IMG/VR virus record: IMGVR_UViG_3300032267_000071
Span: 1 to 21,681 of that record
Reading direction: 5' to 3' (one strand)
Length of the DNA stretch: 21,681 nt
From: a virus
This document shows, piece after piece, positions 14,883 to 20,338 of this stretch; the first letter of the stretch is position 1, and each line of letters opens with the position of its first letter. The notes below the pieces were generated by a model. That model saw only the letters and a list, made by a program, of their open reading frames with translations, was not told the origin of the DNA and made no database searches. Made by a program: the position numbers and the translations under genes.

Positions 14883-15400
14883 TATAATCCTGCCTTTACT
14901 GCACCCCAGGTGCCGTTGCCTTTTGCTGGTATAACAAGTATAACTCCTGTTGTTGCATTAGCCTTTAAAACCACCCCTGTAGCCCCTGAACCACCTGCTG
15001 GCTGTGTTGCAGTAAGTCCTCCAGATGTTCCTACATAGAGTCTATCTCCAGCGGTATATGAAGAAGTATTTACATCACTAAAAATACCATAAACAATAAC
15101 AACACCATCGCTACCATTTGTAATTGCTGTAGTTGCTAATCCCATTACTGGAAATGTTGCAAGGTTTGTTGCTACCGATTTTGCAACGGTAGTTTTAGTA
15201 GAAAACCCTGTAACATAAACTGGATCACCTTTAGCAATAGTGACACCGCTAACATTTTTTACTTCATGAGTAAAATATGGTAAGCCTAGACTTGGTAATA
15301 CCGCCTCAATACGCTCTGCTAATGCCTGGATATCGCCTACTACGTCTACTGGAGAATCATTTGTAGGAAAAGGTAAATCGTATATAGTGGTTTGTGCCAT
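14882..15400 (-). CDS. Tail/fibre protein, 172 aa
   Basis: The N-terminal 35 residues (TTIYDLPFPTNDSPVDVVGD, then IQALAERIEAVL) form a short extended segment plus helix of the kind often found at the base of phage fibres. The rest is a Thr/Val/Gly-rich beta domain with NVSGVTIAKGDPVYVTGF and SYTAGDRLYVGTSGGLTATQ, resembling small head- or fibre-associated domains. The C-terminus is GTWGAVKAGL. ATG 15400 lacks a Shine-Dalgarno sequence; an extended -10 box ends 9 nt upstream. It is the first minus-strand gene after the plus-strand lysozyme gene and its terminator, so this promoter is needed to restart transcription of the block down to 9971. Confidence 0.7.
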   Translation of the reverse strand: MAQTTIYDLPFPTNDSPVDVVGDIQALAERIEAVLPSLGLPYFTHEVKNVSGVTIAKGDPVYVTGFSTKTTVAKSVATNLATFPVMGLATTAITNGSDGVVIVYGIFSDVNTSSYTAGDRLYVGTSGGLTATQPAGGSGATGVVLKANATTGVILVIPAKGNGTWGAVKAGL

Positions 15401-15409
15401 GATAGTTTT

Positions 15410-15418
15410 ATTATACCA
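15410..15418 (-). promoter_or_regulatory. Extended -10 promoter restarting the minus-strand block
   Basis: TGGTATAAT on the minus strand; TATAAT (15415-15410) ends 9 nt before ATG 15400. A weak -35 (TTTAAA) lies 18 bp upstream. It is divergent from the plus-strand promoter at 15466-15495, and the two -10 boxes are about 75 bp apart with an A/T-only tract (about 15434-15456) between. Confidence 0.6.
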
Positions 15419-15465
15419 CTTTCAAGCGTTGCATTTAAAATAAAATAAAAAAATATTACCCAAAC

Positions 15466-15495
15466 TTGCTTTTTATCCCAAATTCGTGCTACAAT
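15466..15495 (+). promoter_or_regulatory. Promoter of the plus-strand lysozyme gene
   Basis: TTGCTT (15466-15471), 18-bp spacer, TACAAT (15490-15495) preceded by TGC, making an extended -10. Transcription would start near 15502. A second TACAAT lies at 15499-15504. The -35 matches consensus in only three of six positions. Confidence 0.6.
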
Positions 15496-15503
15496 TAATA
15501 CAA

Positions 15504-15521
15504 TGCTACCGAAGGGTAGCA
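15504..15521 (+). promoter_or_regulatory. 5'-end hairpin of the lysozyme mRNA
   Basis: TGCTACC, loop GAAG, GGTAGCA: a perfect 7-bp stem placed at or within a few nt of the predicted transcript 5' end and 10 nt before the AGGAGG (15532-15537). Such hairpins can protect mRNA 5' ends from decay. The nrdJ leader hairpin has the same TGCT...AGCA outer arms. Confidence 0.55.
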
Positions 15522-15545
15522 ATTTGGCTCTAGGAGGTAATTTCA

Positions 15546-16094
15546 ATGAGAGACAAGAATAAAGGAATGTGGTTGGGTTTATTAGCGTTGGTTGGGCTTT
15601 TTGCACCATTTTTAAATGCCGCTAATGCTCTTGAAACTAAAACTTTAATTACTATGCCAGTAGCAGCCGAAACCCCTAAAGGGGTTTTTTTGGTTTCTAC
15701 GGCTAAAACATTAGAAAAATATAAAAATGCTCATTCTTTAAACGATGGGCAGTTGGTTGACCTTTTAAAGGCAGTAGGCTTCAAAGGAAAGGCTTTACAA
15801 AGTGCATGTGCAATTGCTAAAGCGGAATCTAATGGAAGACCATTTGCTTTTAATGGCAATCTAAAAACTGGAGATAGTTCTTACGGCATGTTTCAAATCA
15901 ACATGATCGGTGAATTAGGTCTAGATCGTAGAGAAAAGTTTGAACTAGATTCAAACGCTGAGTTATTTAACCCAGTAGTAAATGCACAAGTGGCGCACTT
16001 TATGACCAAGGGCGGAAAAGACTGGTCATCATGGACTTCCCTCAATGGGAAACGGTATCAGGAATGGTACAACAAATATCCATGTAAAGCATAA
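15546..16094 (+). CDS. Exported SLT-type lysozyme / lytic transglycosylase
   Basis: This is the only plus-strand gene in the window. The 182-aa product should cleave peptidoglycan glycan strands. Residues 1-28 form a signal peptide: a basic start (MRDKNK), a hydrophobic core (WLGLLALVGLFAPFL) and an AxA-type cleavage site at ANA (26-28). A linker follows, then a lysozyme-like domain from about 65 with the catalytic glutamate in AKAESNGRPFAFN (E94), SSYGMFQINM (111-120) and a C-terminal helix pair (VVNAQVAHFM, WSSWTSLNGKRYQEWY). A lone cysteine near each end of the domain (C88, C180) could pair outside the cell. The start has AGGAGG 8 nt upstream. The gene has its own promoter and terminator and faces against both neighbours, so it is regulated apart from the virion genes. 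It may be an endolysin exported by the host's Sec pathway, or a cell-wall enzyme of another role. No holin is visible in the window. Confidence 0.85.
   Translation: MRDKNKGMWLGLLALVGLFAPFLNAANALETKTLITMPVAAETPKGVFLVSTAKTLEKYKNAHSLNDGQLVDLLKAVGFKGKALQSACAIAKAESNGRPFAFNGNLKTGDSSYGMFQINMIGELGLDRREKFELDSNAELFNPVVNAQVAHFMTKGGKDWSSWTSLNGKRYQEWYNKYPCKA
15670..15691 (+). terminator. Intrinsic terminator-like hairpin inside the lysozyme gene
   Basis: AAACCCC (15670-15676), loop TAAA, GGGGTTT (15681-15687), with an uninterrupted run of seven T (15685-15691). It covers codons 42-49 (TPKGVFL), in the linker between signal peptide and enzyme domain. It is oriented to stop plus-strand transcription only; in the other direction there is no T tract beyond the stem. 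By composition it is at least as canonical as the gene's end terminator. Function is unproven, since translating ribosomes would normally prevent folding. Confidence 0.6.
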
Positions 16095-16111
16095 AATTTA
16101 ATAAATAAAAT

Positions 16112-16141
16112 ACCCCCCTTGCTTTTGGCTTGGGGGGTTTT
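16112..16141. terminator. Probably bidirectional terminator between convergent genes
   Basis: ACCCCCC (16112-16118), a 13-nt loop, GGGGGGT (16132-16138), then TTTTG on the plus strand. On the minus strand the same stem is followed by TATTTTATTTATT. It lies between the lysozyme stop codon (16094) and the stop codon of the convergent gene at 16158, and can end both transcripts. Confidence 0.8.
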
Positions 16142-16157
16142 GTTATTTAATTATTTA

Positions 16158-16508
16158 TTACTCAATCCAAGATTGAGTTTCTTCGTCCCACATAGTAGAG
16201 TTAGTCATAACTTCTGGATATGGAATTGGTGGGTCCCAAAGATATGTTTCTTCATTTAATGCCCATGAAGGATATGGTTTTGGTGGAATAAATGCATTTT
16301 TTGTTTCATCATATTTATAGCCTATTCCTGCAAAATGTTTTCTAAATCTTTTATTATATGATGTTTGTTTCCAATTAGAATGACCAAAAAGGTTATTTAA
16401 AAAGTCAATGCCTGATGCTTCTTGATTAGTCTCATCTAAAGAAAAATTACTTACAACTAAAACTTGTTTAACAATATTATTATCGTCTAGTTCCGCAAAG
16501 TGTGCCAT
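16158..16508 (-). CDS. Short FAxxENN-type phage protein, 116 aa (cassette 3 partner)
   Basis: The start is ATG 16508 (MAHFAELDDNNIVKQVLVVS); it overlaps the stop codon of the upstream glycine-rich gene by 1 nt (TAATG), so the longer in-frame start at 16538 is unlikely. The protein has the layout of a small family common in cyanophages and other aquatic phages: the FAELDDNN start, a middle with WKQTSYNKRFRKHFAGIGYK, and a proline/tryptophan-rich C-terminus (FIPPKPYPSWALNEETYLWD). The family's function is unknown to me. The 87-aa gene at 19221 is a clear paralogue, sharing the start and the WxQTSYN...FR...YAGxG segment. Each member follows a glycine-rich adhesin-like gene, which suggests a dedicated assembly or capping partner. 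No signal peptide. Confidence 0.78.
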   Translation of the reverse strand: MAHFAELDDNNIVKQVLVVSNFSLDETNQEASGIDFLNNLFGHSNWKQTSYNKRFRKHFAGIGYKYDETKNAFIPPKPYPSWALNEETYLWDPPIPYPEVMTNSTMWDEETQSWIE

Positions 16509-17641
16509 TAGAAAGTTATACTCCCAGTTCCAGTCCATTTATAATATCTATATCCACCAGATGTTGCAGTTGTTGGTGATCCAGTTGTTGTTTTTTCTGG
16601 AATAGAGTCAACGTGTCTAATCATTACAATTCCAGATCCTCCTGTTGATGATCCAGTACCGCCTGAACCAACAGTAACAGTATAAGTATTTCCTGGTGTA
16701 GGAGAAGTTCCTGATGTATATACTAATCCACCTGCACCGCCGCCACCGCCGCCGTATTGATTTCCACCATTAGATCCTCCGCCTGCTCCACCACCTGTGT
16801 TCGCAGTTGCAGAATCTCCAGCACTTCCGCCGCCTCTACCAGTTCCGCCACCACCGTAACCTCCTGCAGCAGTTGCACCTCCAGAAGTTCCACCTCCACC
16901 GCCACCTGCAAAATAATAAGTTGAAGAAACATTTTGTCCAGCAGTTAATGCTGCACCCCAAGCAGAATAAGTTGAAGATCCTACTCCACCAACACCACCA
17001 ACTGAACTGCCTGAGTTTCCATTAGAACCAGCAGCACCCGCACCGCCACCGCCTCCGCCAGTAGATGATGCGCTACTTCCACCAGCATTACCCTGACTAG
17101 CAGTTCCAGATCCTCCGCCATAAGGTCCACCGCCAGCAGAGCCACCTCCACCACCAGAACCACCAGCACGACCAGTGCTATTAACATTGTGTCCACCACC
17201 ACCTACTGCGGCAGTTAAAGAAATACCAGTTCCAGTTATACTTGAGTTAGTTCCATCACCATTTGATCCATCATATCTACTTGAGCCTCCACCACCAGCA
17301 ATTACAACTGAATCAAATAATAATGCTGTACCACTTGTAGCAGCAGATGCTGCAGATACTGCACTTGATCCAGTAGAGTTATTTGCTTTTACTGTAAATG
17401 TATATGATGTTCCTGCTGTAAAACTTGTTACAGAAATTGGACTTGATGTTCCAGTTGTCTCTGCGCTTCCTGGTGAAGCAATAACTGTATAAGATGTTGG
17501 TGTTCCTCCAGTAGTTGCAGGAGTAAATGCTACAGATATTAATCCAGCACTACCAGTTGCTGCTCCAATTGTTGGTGTATTTGGAATATCTGGAATTTTT
17601 TGTCCTGGCTCACTTGAAGTTGATCTATTATGGCTAGGCAT
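16508..17641 (-). CDS. Glycine-rich tail adhesin with Fn3 domain, 377 aa (cassette 3)
   Basis: After about 16 polar residues comes one fibronectin type III domain (about 17-105: TPTIGAATGSAGLISVAFTP, SYTVIASPGS, SYTFTVKANNSTGSSAVS). The rest is a glycine-rich domain (about 113-340) starting FDSVVIAGGGGSSRY, with many GGGGG runs, then NTYTVTVGSGGTG and GGSGIVMIRHVDS. It ends with GGYRYYKWTGTGSITF, a motif found at the start of the glycine-rich domain in the 280-aa protein (IYNFTGSGSITV). Glycine-rich tail proteins of this type can pack as polyglycine II sheets and act as adhesins, as in phage S16 gp38; that role here is an inference. ATG 17641 has GAGGAA 6 nt upstream. The 16158-16508 gene overlaps its stop codon. 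Confidence 0.75.
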   Translation of the reverse strand: MPSHNRSTSSEPGQKIPDIPNTPTIGAATGSAGLISVAFTPATTGGTPTSYTVIASPGSAETTGTSSPISVTSFTAGTSYTFTVKANNSTGSSAVSAASAATSGTALLFDSVVIAGGGGSSRYDGSNGDGTNSSITGTGISLTAAVGGGGHNVNSTGRAGGSGGGGGSAGGGPYGGGSGTASQGNAGGSSASSTGGGGGGAGAAGSNGNSGSSVGGVGGVGSSTYSAWGAALTAGQNVSSTYYFAGGGGGGTSGGATAAGGYGGGGTGRGGGSAGDSATANTGGGAGGGSNGGNQYGGGGGGAGGLVYTSGTSPTPGNTYTVTVGSGGTGSSTGGSGIVMIRHVDSIPEKTTTGSPTTATSGGYRYYKWTGTGSITF

Positions 17642-17644
17642 GTG

Positions 17645-17842
17645 TTATTCCTCTAAACTATTTGTTGGTAATGGAAAAAATGTATTTCCATCAATTCCTT
17701 CTGGGTATAACCATCCATGTGTATATTCAATATACTTACCTGGATTTTCTTCAACAACTTTTTCTTCTACTCCTGCAATAGTATTAATAACTGTGTTATT
17801 TTCAATTACTGCAAACAATCTTTTTGAAGGATCTAAAGACAT
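17645..17842 (-). CDS. Short FAxxENN-type protein, 65 aa (cassette 2 partner)
   Basis: The product starts SLDPSKRLFAVIENNTVINT and continues with IAGVEE, a PGKYIEYTHGWLYPEG segment and an acidic end (NSLEE). The FAVIENNTV segment aligns with FARVENNVV of the 87-aa protein and FAELDDNNIV of the 116-aa protein, but the later WxQTSYN part is missing, so it is a minimal or distant member. Start ATG 17842 has AAGGGG 6 nt upstream. It lies 10 nt after the glycine-rich gene at 17853 and 3 nt before the next glycine-rich gene. Probably an accessory to its neighbour; function unknown. Confidence 0.68.
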   Translation of the reverse strand: MSLDPSKRLFAVIENNTVINTIAGVEEKVVEENPGKYIEYTHGWLYPEGIDGNTFFPLPTNSLEE

Positions 17843-17852
17843 TTTTTACCCC

Positions 17853-18320
17853 TTATTGCCAATACTCTAATTCAATTCTACCAGCACCACCAGCAGCACC
17901 TACAAATGAATAATATGTTGATCCAGCAGTGCCACCAGCACCAATAGCATAAGCAATAGATGCACCTGGAGTTGTTGTTACAGTTGTAGTAACCATTTGT
18001 CCACCAGCACCAGTTCCAGTTCCATCGGCTGCACCAGAAGCACCCATTGCGCCATTGTTTGCACTATTACCAGCAACTGAGCCAGGGCTACTGTATGCGC
18101 CTTGTCCTGCAACGCCACCAAGAGCACTTGTTGCACCAGTAAATGTTGTAGTTCCTCCAGTGCCACCAATTCCTTGGCTTGATCCACTACCGCCACCGCC
18201 ACCAATAAGAGTTGCGTTAACGTATGTAACTCCATCTGGAACAGTCCAAGAAGTTCCTGAAGTTAAAACTATAAGTTTTCTAATTCCAGAAAAACCTGGT
18301 GTTGCACTTGATACTGACAT
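17853..18320 (-). CDS. Glycine-rich tail protein, 155 aa (cassette 2)
   Basis: The N-terminal part (IRKLIVLTSGTSWTVPDGVT, then YVNATLIGGGGGSGSS) is the classic opening of phage glycine-rich tail proteins. A Gly/Ala/Ser/Thr-rich body follows, then SIAYAIGAGGTAGSTYYSFV and the terminal strand GAGRIELEYWQ. It is the smallest of the three glycine-rich proteins and has no additional Fn3 domain. ATG 18320 overlaps the upstream stop codon by 1 nt (TAATG) and has only a weak ribosome-binding site, so it depends on coupling. Likely a tail-tip or fibre adhesin. Confidence 0.72.
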   Translation of the reverse strand: MSVSSATPGFSGIRKLIVLTSGTSWTVPDGVTYVNATLIGGGGGSGSSQGIGGTGGTTTFTGATSALGGVAGQGAYSSPGSVAGNSANNGAMGASGAADGTGTGAGGQMVTTTVTTTPGASIAYAIGAGGTAGSTYYSFVGAAGGAGRIELEYWQ

Positions 18321-18652
18321 TAGGCTATCTCACTTCCAAAAGCATTAAATGAAAGAGTTGCAGTTGATGCATATACTCTAATTAAATCTCCTGTTGCAAG
18401 TGTAACGCCTAGAGTTAAAAATGTTGAATCTGAGGCAGCAACTGTTGCGCCATACACAATCCAGTGTTTTGCTGTAGTCGATGCATCTGCTGAAGGACGA
18501 ATAGCAATTCTGTATGTTGCTGCTGTTCCTGCTTGATTTGCAATTGCAATTGTTGATACTACTGTGCTGCTTGATGCAGGCACAGTGTAAAGAGTTGTTT
18601 CTGTTGTCGCTGCTGGGTTGCTTTGCCCAAGGACTTTATATGTAGTTGCCAT
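18320..18652 (-). CDS. Small virion-type protein, 110 aa
   Basis: The product, MATTYKVLGQSNPAATTETT onward, has the compact beta pattern of a small phage structural protein: LYTVPASSSTVVSTIAIANQ, YRIAIRPSADASTTAKHWIV, and a C-terminal LATGDLIRVYASTATLSFNA. This series (VPA-x-STVVSTI ... GDLIRVYAS) recurs in small proteins encoded beside fibre genes in aquatic phages. ATG 18652 has GAGGAG 7 nt upstream. A poor -10 (TGGTAAAAT) lies in the 33-nt gap before it. It precedes and overlaps the glycine-rich cassette 2. No signal peptide; role unknown beyond the virion. Confidence 0.68.
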   Translation of the reverse strand: MATTYKVLGQSNPAATTETTLYTVPASSSTVVSTIAIANQAGTAATYRIAIRPSADASTTAKHWIVYGATVAASDSTFLTLGVTLATGDLIRVYASTATLSFNAFGSEIA

Positions 18653-18674
18653 TAGTTATTCTCCTCGTTAGTAT

Positions 18675-18683
18675 ATTTTACCA
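18675..18683 (-). promoter_or_regulatory. Weak extended -10 candidate before the 110-aa gene
   Basis: TGGTAAAAT on the minus strand, with an overlapping TATACT (18675-18670) just downstream, in the 33-nt gap before ATG 18652. It deviates from the TATAAT consensus of the other sites. Confidence 0.3.
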
Positions 18684-18685
18684 TA

Positions 18686-19201
18686 TTATGCACCCATCAA
18701 CATAAATGGACTAAATGATTCTCCAGATACCGCTTGCCATTTAACACCATTGGTTGCAGTAGAATCTGCTGTTAAAACTGTTCCATTTGTACCAACTGTA
18801 AGTTTAACTGGTGAGTCATCTGCTCCACCAACAATAAGGTCTCCCTTAGCATCAATAATAGTATCACTTGTGATACCTTTCCAAGCAGATCCATTGTAAA
18901 ATTGAATTTGGTTTAATGCACTTCCACCTGAATCTTGACGAACAAATACGATTGTTCCTCGTACTGGTGTAGCCAATGCTGCATCTCTTGCTGCTGGGTT
19001 TAGGAAGTTATTCCAACCTGCAGTAGCAGTAACTGCATCATCAAATAAAACGGTATTGATAAAACTATTCGCTCCAGTAAACTCATAAGCAGCAGTAGTA
19101 TCAATTTGAGCCCCTACTGGATACCATACGCCATCAGATGAGGTTGCCCCACCTTTAAACATGTATGCTGGTCTACCTGATGTATCGAATGTAATTGCCA
19201 T
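18686..19201 (-). CDS. Fibre-type protein with module C, 171 aa
   Basis: The N-terminal two-thirds (TFDTSGRPAYMFKGGATSSD, PVRGTIVFVRQDSGGSALNQ, IQFYNGSAWKGI) look like a small domain found near fibre bases. The C-terminus carries module C, IIDAKGDLIVGGADDSPVKL, then GTNGTVLTADSTATNGVKWQ, and ends SFSPFMLMGA. Module C links it to the two large repeat fibres at 9971 and 11841. ATG 19201 has no Shine-Dalgarno sequence; an extended -10 box, TGTTATAAT, ends 6 nt upstream, so a leaderless start is predicted. It follows cassette 1 after 19 nt. Confidence 0.7.
   Translation of the reverse strand: MAITFDTSGRPAYMFKGGATSSDGVWYPVGAQIDTTAAYEFTGANSFINTVLFDDAVTATAGWNNFLNPAARDAALATPVRGTIVFVRQDSGGSALNQIQFYNGSAWKGITSDTIIDAKGDLIVGGADDSPVKLTVGTNGTVLTADSTATNGVKWQAVSGESFSPFMLMGA
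18730..18859 (-). repeat. Shared fibre module C, copy 3
   Basis: Encodes the DAKGDLIVG...VGTNGTVLTADSTATNGVKW block at the C-terminus of the 171-aa protein, about 5 kb from the copy in the 644-aa gene and about 8 kb from that in the 460-aa gene. Confidence 0.65.
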
Positions 19202-19207
19202 AGTGTT

Positions 19208-19216
19208 ATTATAACA
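19208..19216 (-). promoter_or_regulatory. Extended -10 promoter at the 19201 start
   Basis: TGTTATAAT on the minus strand; TATAAT (19213-19208) ends only 6 nt before ATG 19201, with no Shine-Dalgarno sequence. It lies in the 19-nt gap after the 87-aa gene. Confidence 0.6.
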
Positions 19217-19220
19217 GATT

Positions 19221-19484
19221 TTACTCTGGTACTTCCTCCGTTACCGTTGGTGTTGTGAAAATATCTAATACTGGATCATAGGTCATTCCTGATCCTGCGT
19301 ATGTTCCTCTAAAATTTGAGTTATATGAGGTTTGTAGCCAATCAGTATCAGCACCATATAAGGACTTGCAGAATGCAATACCAATTGCTTCTGATTCTGG
19401 GAATGATTTATTTTCTAGTACTTCATTATTAATTACAATAACTTCTCTAACAACATTATTTTCTACTCTTGCAAAGTGTGCCAT
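19221..19484 (-). CDS. Short FAxxENN-type protein, 87 aa (cassette 1 partner)
   Basis: The product starts MAHFARVENNVVREVIVINN and has FCKSLYGADTDWLQTSYNSN followed by FRGTYAGSGMTYDPVLDIF. It is a paralogue of the 116-aa protein at 16158 over almost its whole length but lacks that protein's Pro/Trp-rich tail. ATG 19484 is 2 nt after the stop codon of the 280-aa glycine-rich gene, with GGAT upstream, so it is translated together with it. Function unknown; the pairing with glycine-rich genes points to assembly of, or binding to, the adhesin. Confidence 0.76.
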   Translation of the reverse strand: MAHFARVENNVVREVIVINNEVLENKSFPESEAIGIAFCKSLYGADTDWLQTSYNSNFRGTYAGSGMTYDPVLDIFTTPTVTEEVPE

Positions 19485-19486
19485 AA

Positions 19487-20329
19487 TTATCCAATCACCA
19501 CTATCACTACGCCTGAACCACCAGAACCACCAGTTCCTGATGACTGACCAGCAGCACCACCACCACCGCCAAGATTAGTTGTTCCAGATGTTCCATTAGT
19601 TGTTAGTGAAGCAGCACCTCCACCACCTGAGCCACCTGAACCCGCTGCAGCACTTCCACCACCACCGCCACCACCTGCATAAGTTACAGATGTGCCAGTA
19701 ATTGAGTTTGCTGAACCAGCACCTCCAGCGCCACCATTACCATTTACAGTTGTTGCAGTCCCAGCAGCACCAGCACCGCCACCACCAGGGGCAGAAGAAT
19801 TAAAGTTAGAAGCGTTAGCACCACCATTGTTACCCTGTCCAGGAACACCTAAACCTACTGTTGGTGGTGACCTAAAACTAGAATATCCACAACCACCACC
19901 TGAACCGCCTGAACGACCATCAGGGTTAAAAGAACCAGAACCAGAAGTTCCACCGCCACCGCCACCAAAAGCGTAATAATCTCCTAAGCGTGATGATGTG
20001 CCATTTATCCCATCACTTTGTGCGTTGTAACTACCGCCTCCTGCGCCTACTGTTACAGTTAAAGTTCCAGAAGGTAAAATTGCTGATGTGTTGTATAAGT
20101 ATCCACCCGCTCCTCCACCGCCTCCGCCACGACCCGCACCGCCACCGCCACCGCCTACAACTAAAATTTCACAAGTGCCAGGTGTAGCAACAGTAATAGA
20201 GCCACTGCCAGTAAAATTGTAAATAGTTTTTCCAGCACGAGAGGAAGTATCAATAGTTGGAGAACCAGTAGTAGCAGTTACTGTTGCTTTACCAATTCCA
20301 CCTGCAGATACTAGGTTCATTAATGGCAT
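19487..20329 (-). CDS. Glycine-rich tail adhesin, 280 aa (cassette 1)
   Basis: A short N-terminus leads to IYNFTGSGSITV and CEILVVGGGGGGAGRGGGGG, the signature opening of the glycine-rich tail domain. Residues about 60-275 are dominated by GGGGG, GGSGGG and GAGGAG runs, including GYLYNTSAILPSGTLTVTVG and a DYYAFGGGGGGTSGSG segment. It closes with GGSGGSGVVIVVIG. No domain besides the glycine-rich one is visible, and no signal peptide. ATG 20329 has AAGGAGA about 4 nt upstream. The run-rich coding sequence makes the complementary strand look like proline-rich genes, which are artefacts. Likely a receptor-binding tail component; the polyglycine fold is an inference. Confidence 0.76.
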   Translation of the reverse strand: MPLMNLVSAGGIGKATVTATTGSPTIDTSSRAGKTIYNFTGSGSITVATPGTCEILVVGGGGGGAGRGGGGGGAGGYLYNTSAILPSGTLTVTVGAGGGSYNAQSDGINGTSSRLGDYYAFGGGGGGTSGSGSFNPDGRSGGSGGGCGYSSFRSPPTVGLGVPGQGNNGGANASNFNSSAPGGGGAGAAGTATTVNGNGGAGGAGSANSITGTSVTYAGGGGGGGSAAAGSGGSGGGGAASLTTNGTSGTTNLGGGGGAAGQSSGTGGSGGSGVVIVVIG

Positions 20330-20338
20330 TATGTCTCC

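Noticed and set aside
15686-15692. Possible -1 frameshift slippery site T TTT TTG in the lysozyme gene
   Set aside because: It fits the X XXY YYZ form, but shifting to -1 meets a stop codon after four more codons (GFYG), and the needed 3' structure is absent; the T run is better explained by the terminator-like hairpin.
16700-17300. Tandem CCACCGCC-type repeats as CRISPR or simple-sequence array
   Set aside because: They are the glycine codons of the glycine-rich proteins on the minus strand, with no regular spacer-repeat spacing. The same holds for 19500-20160.
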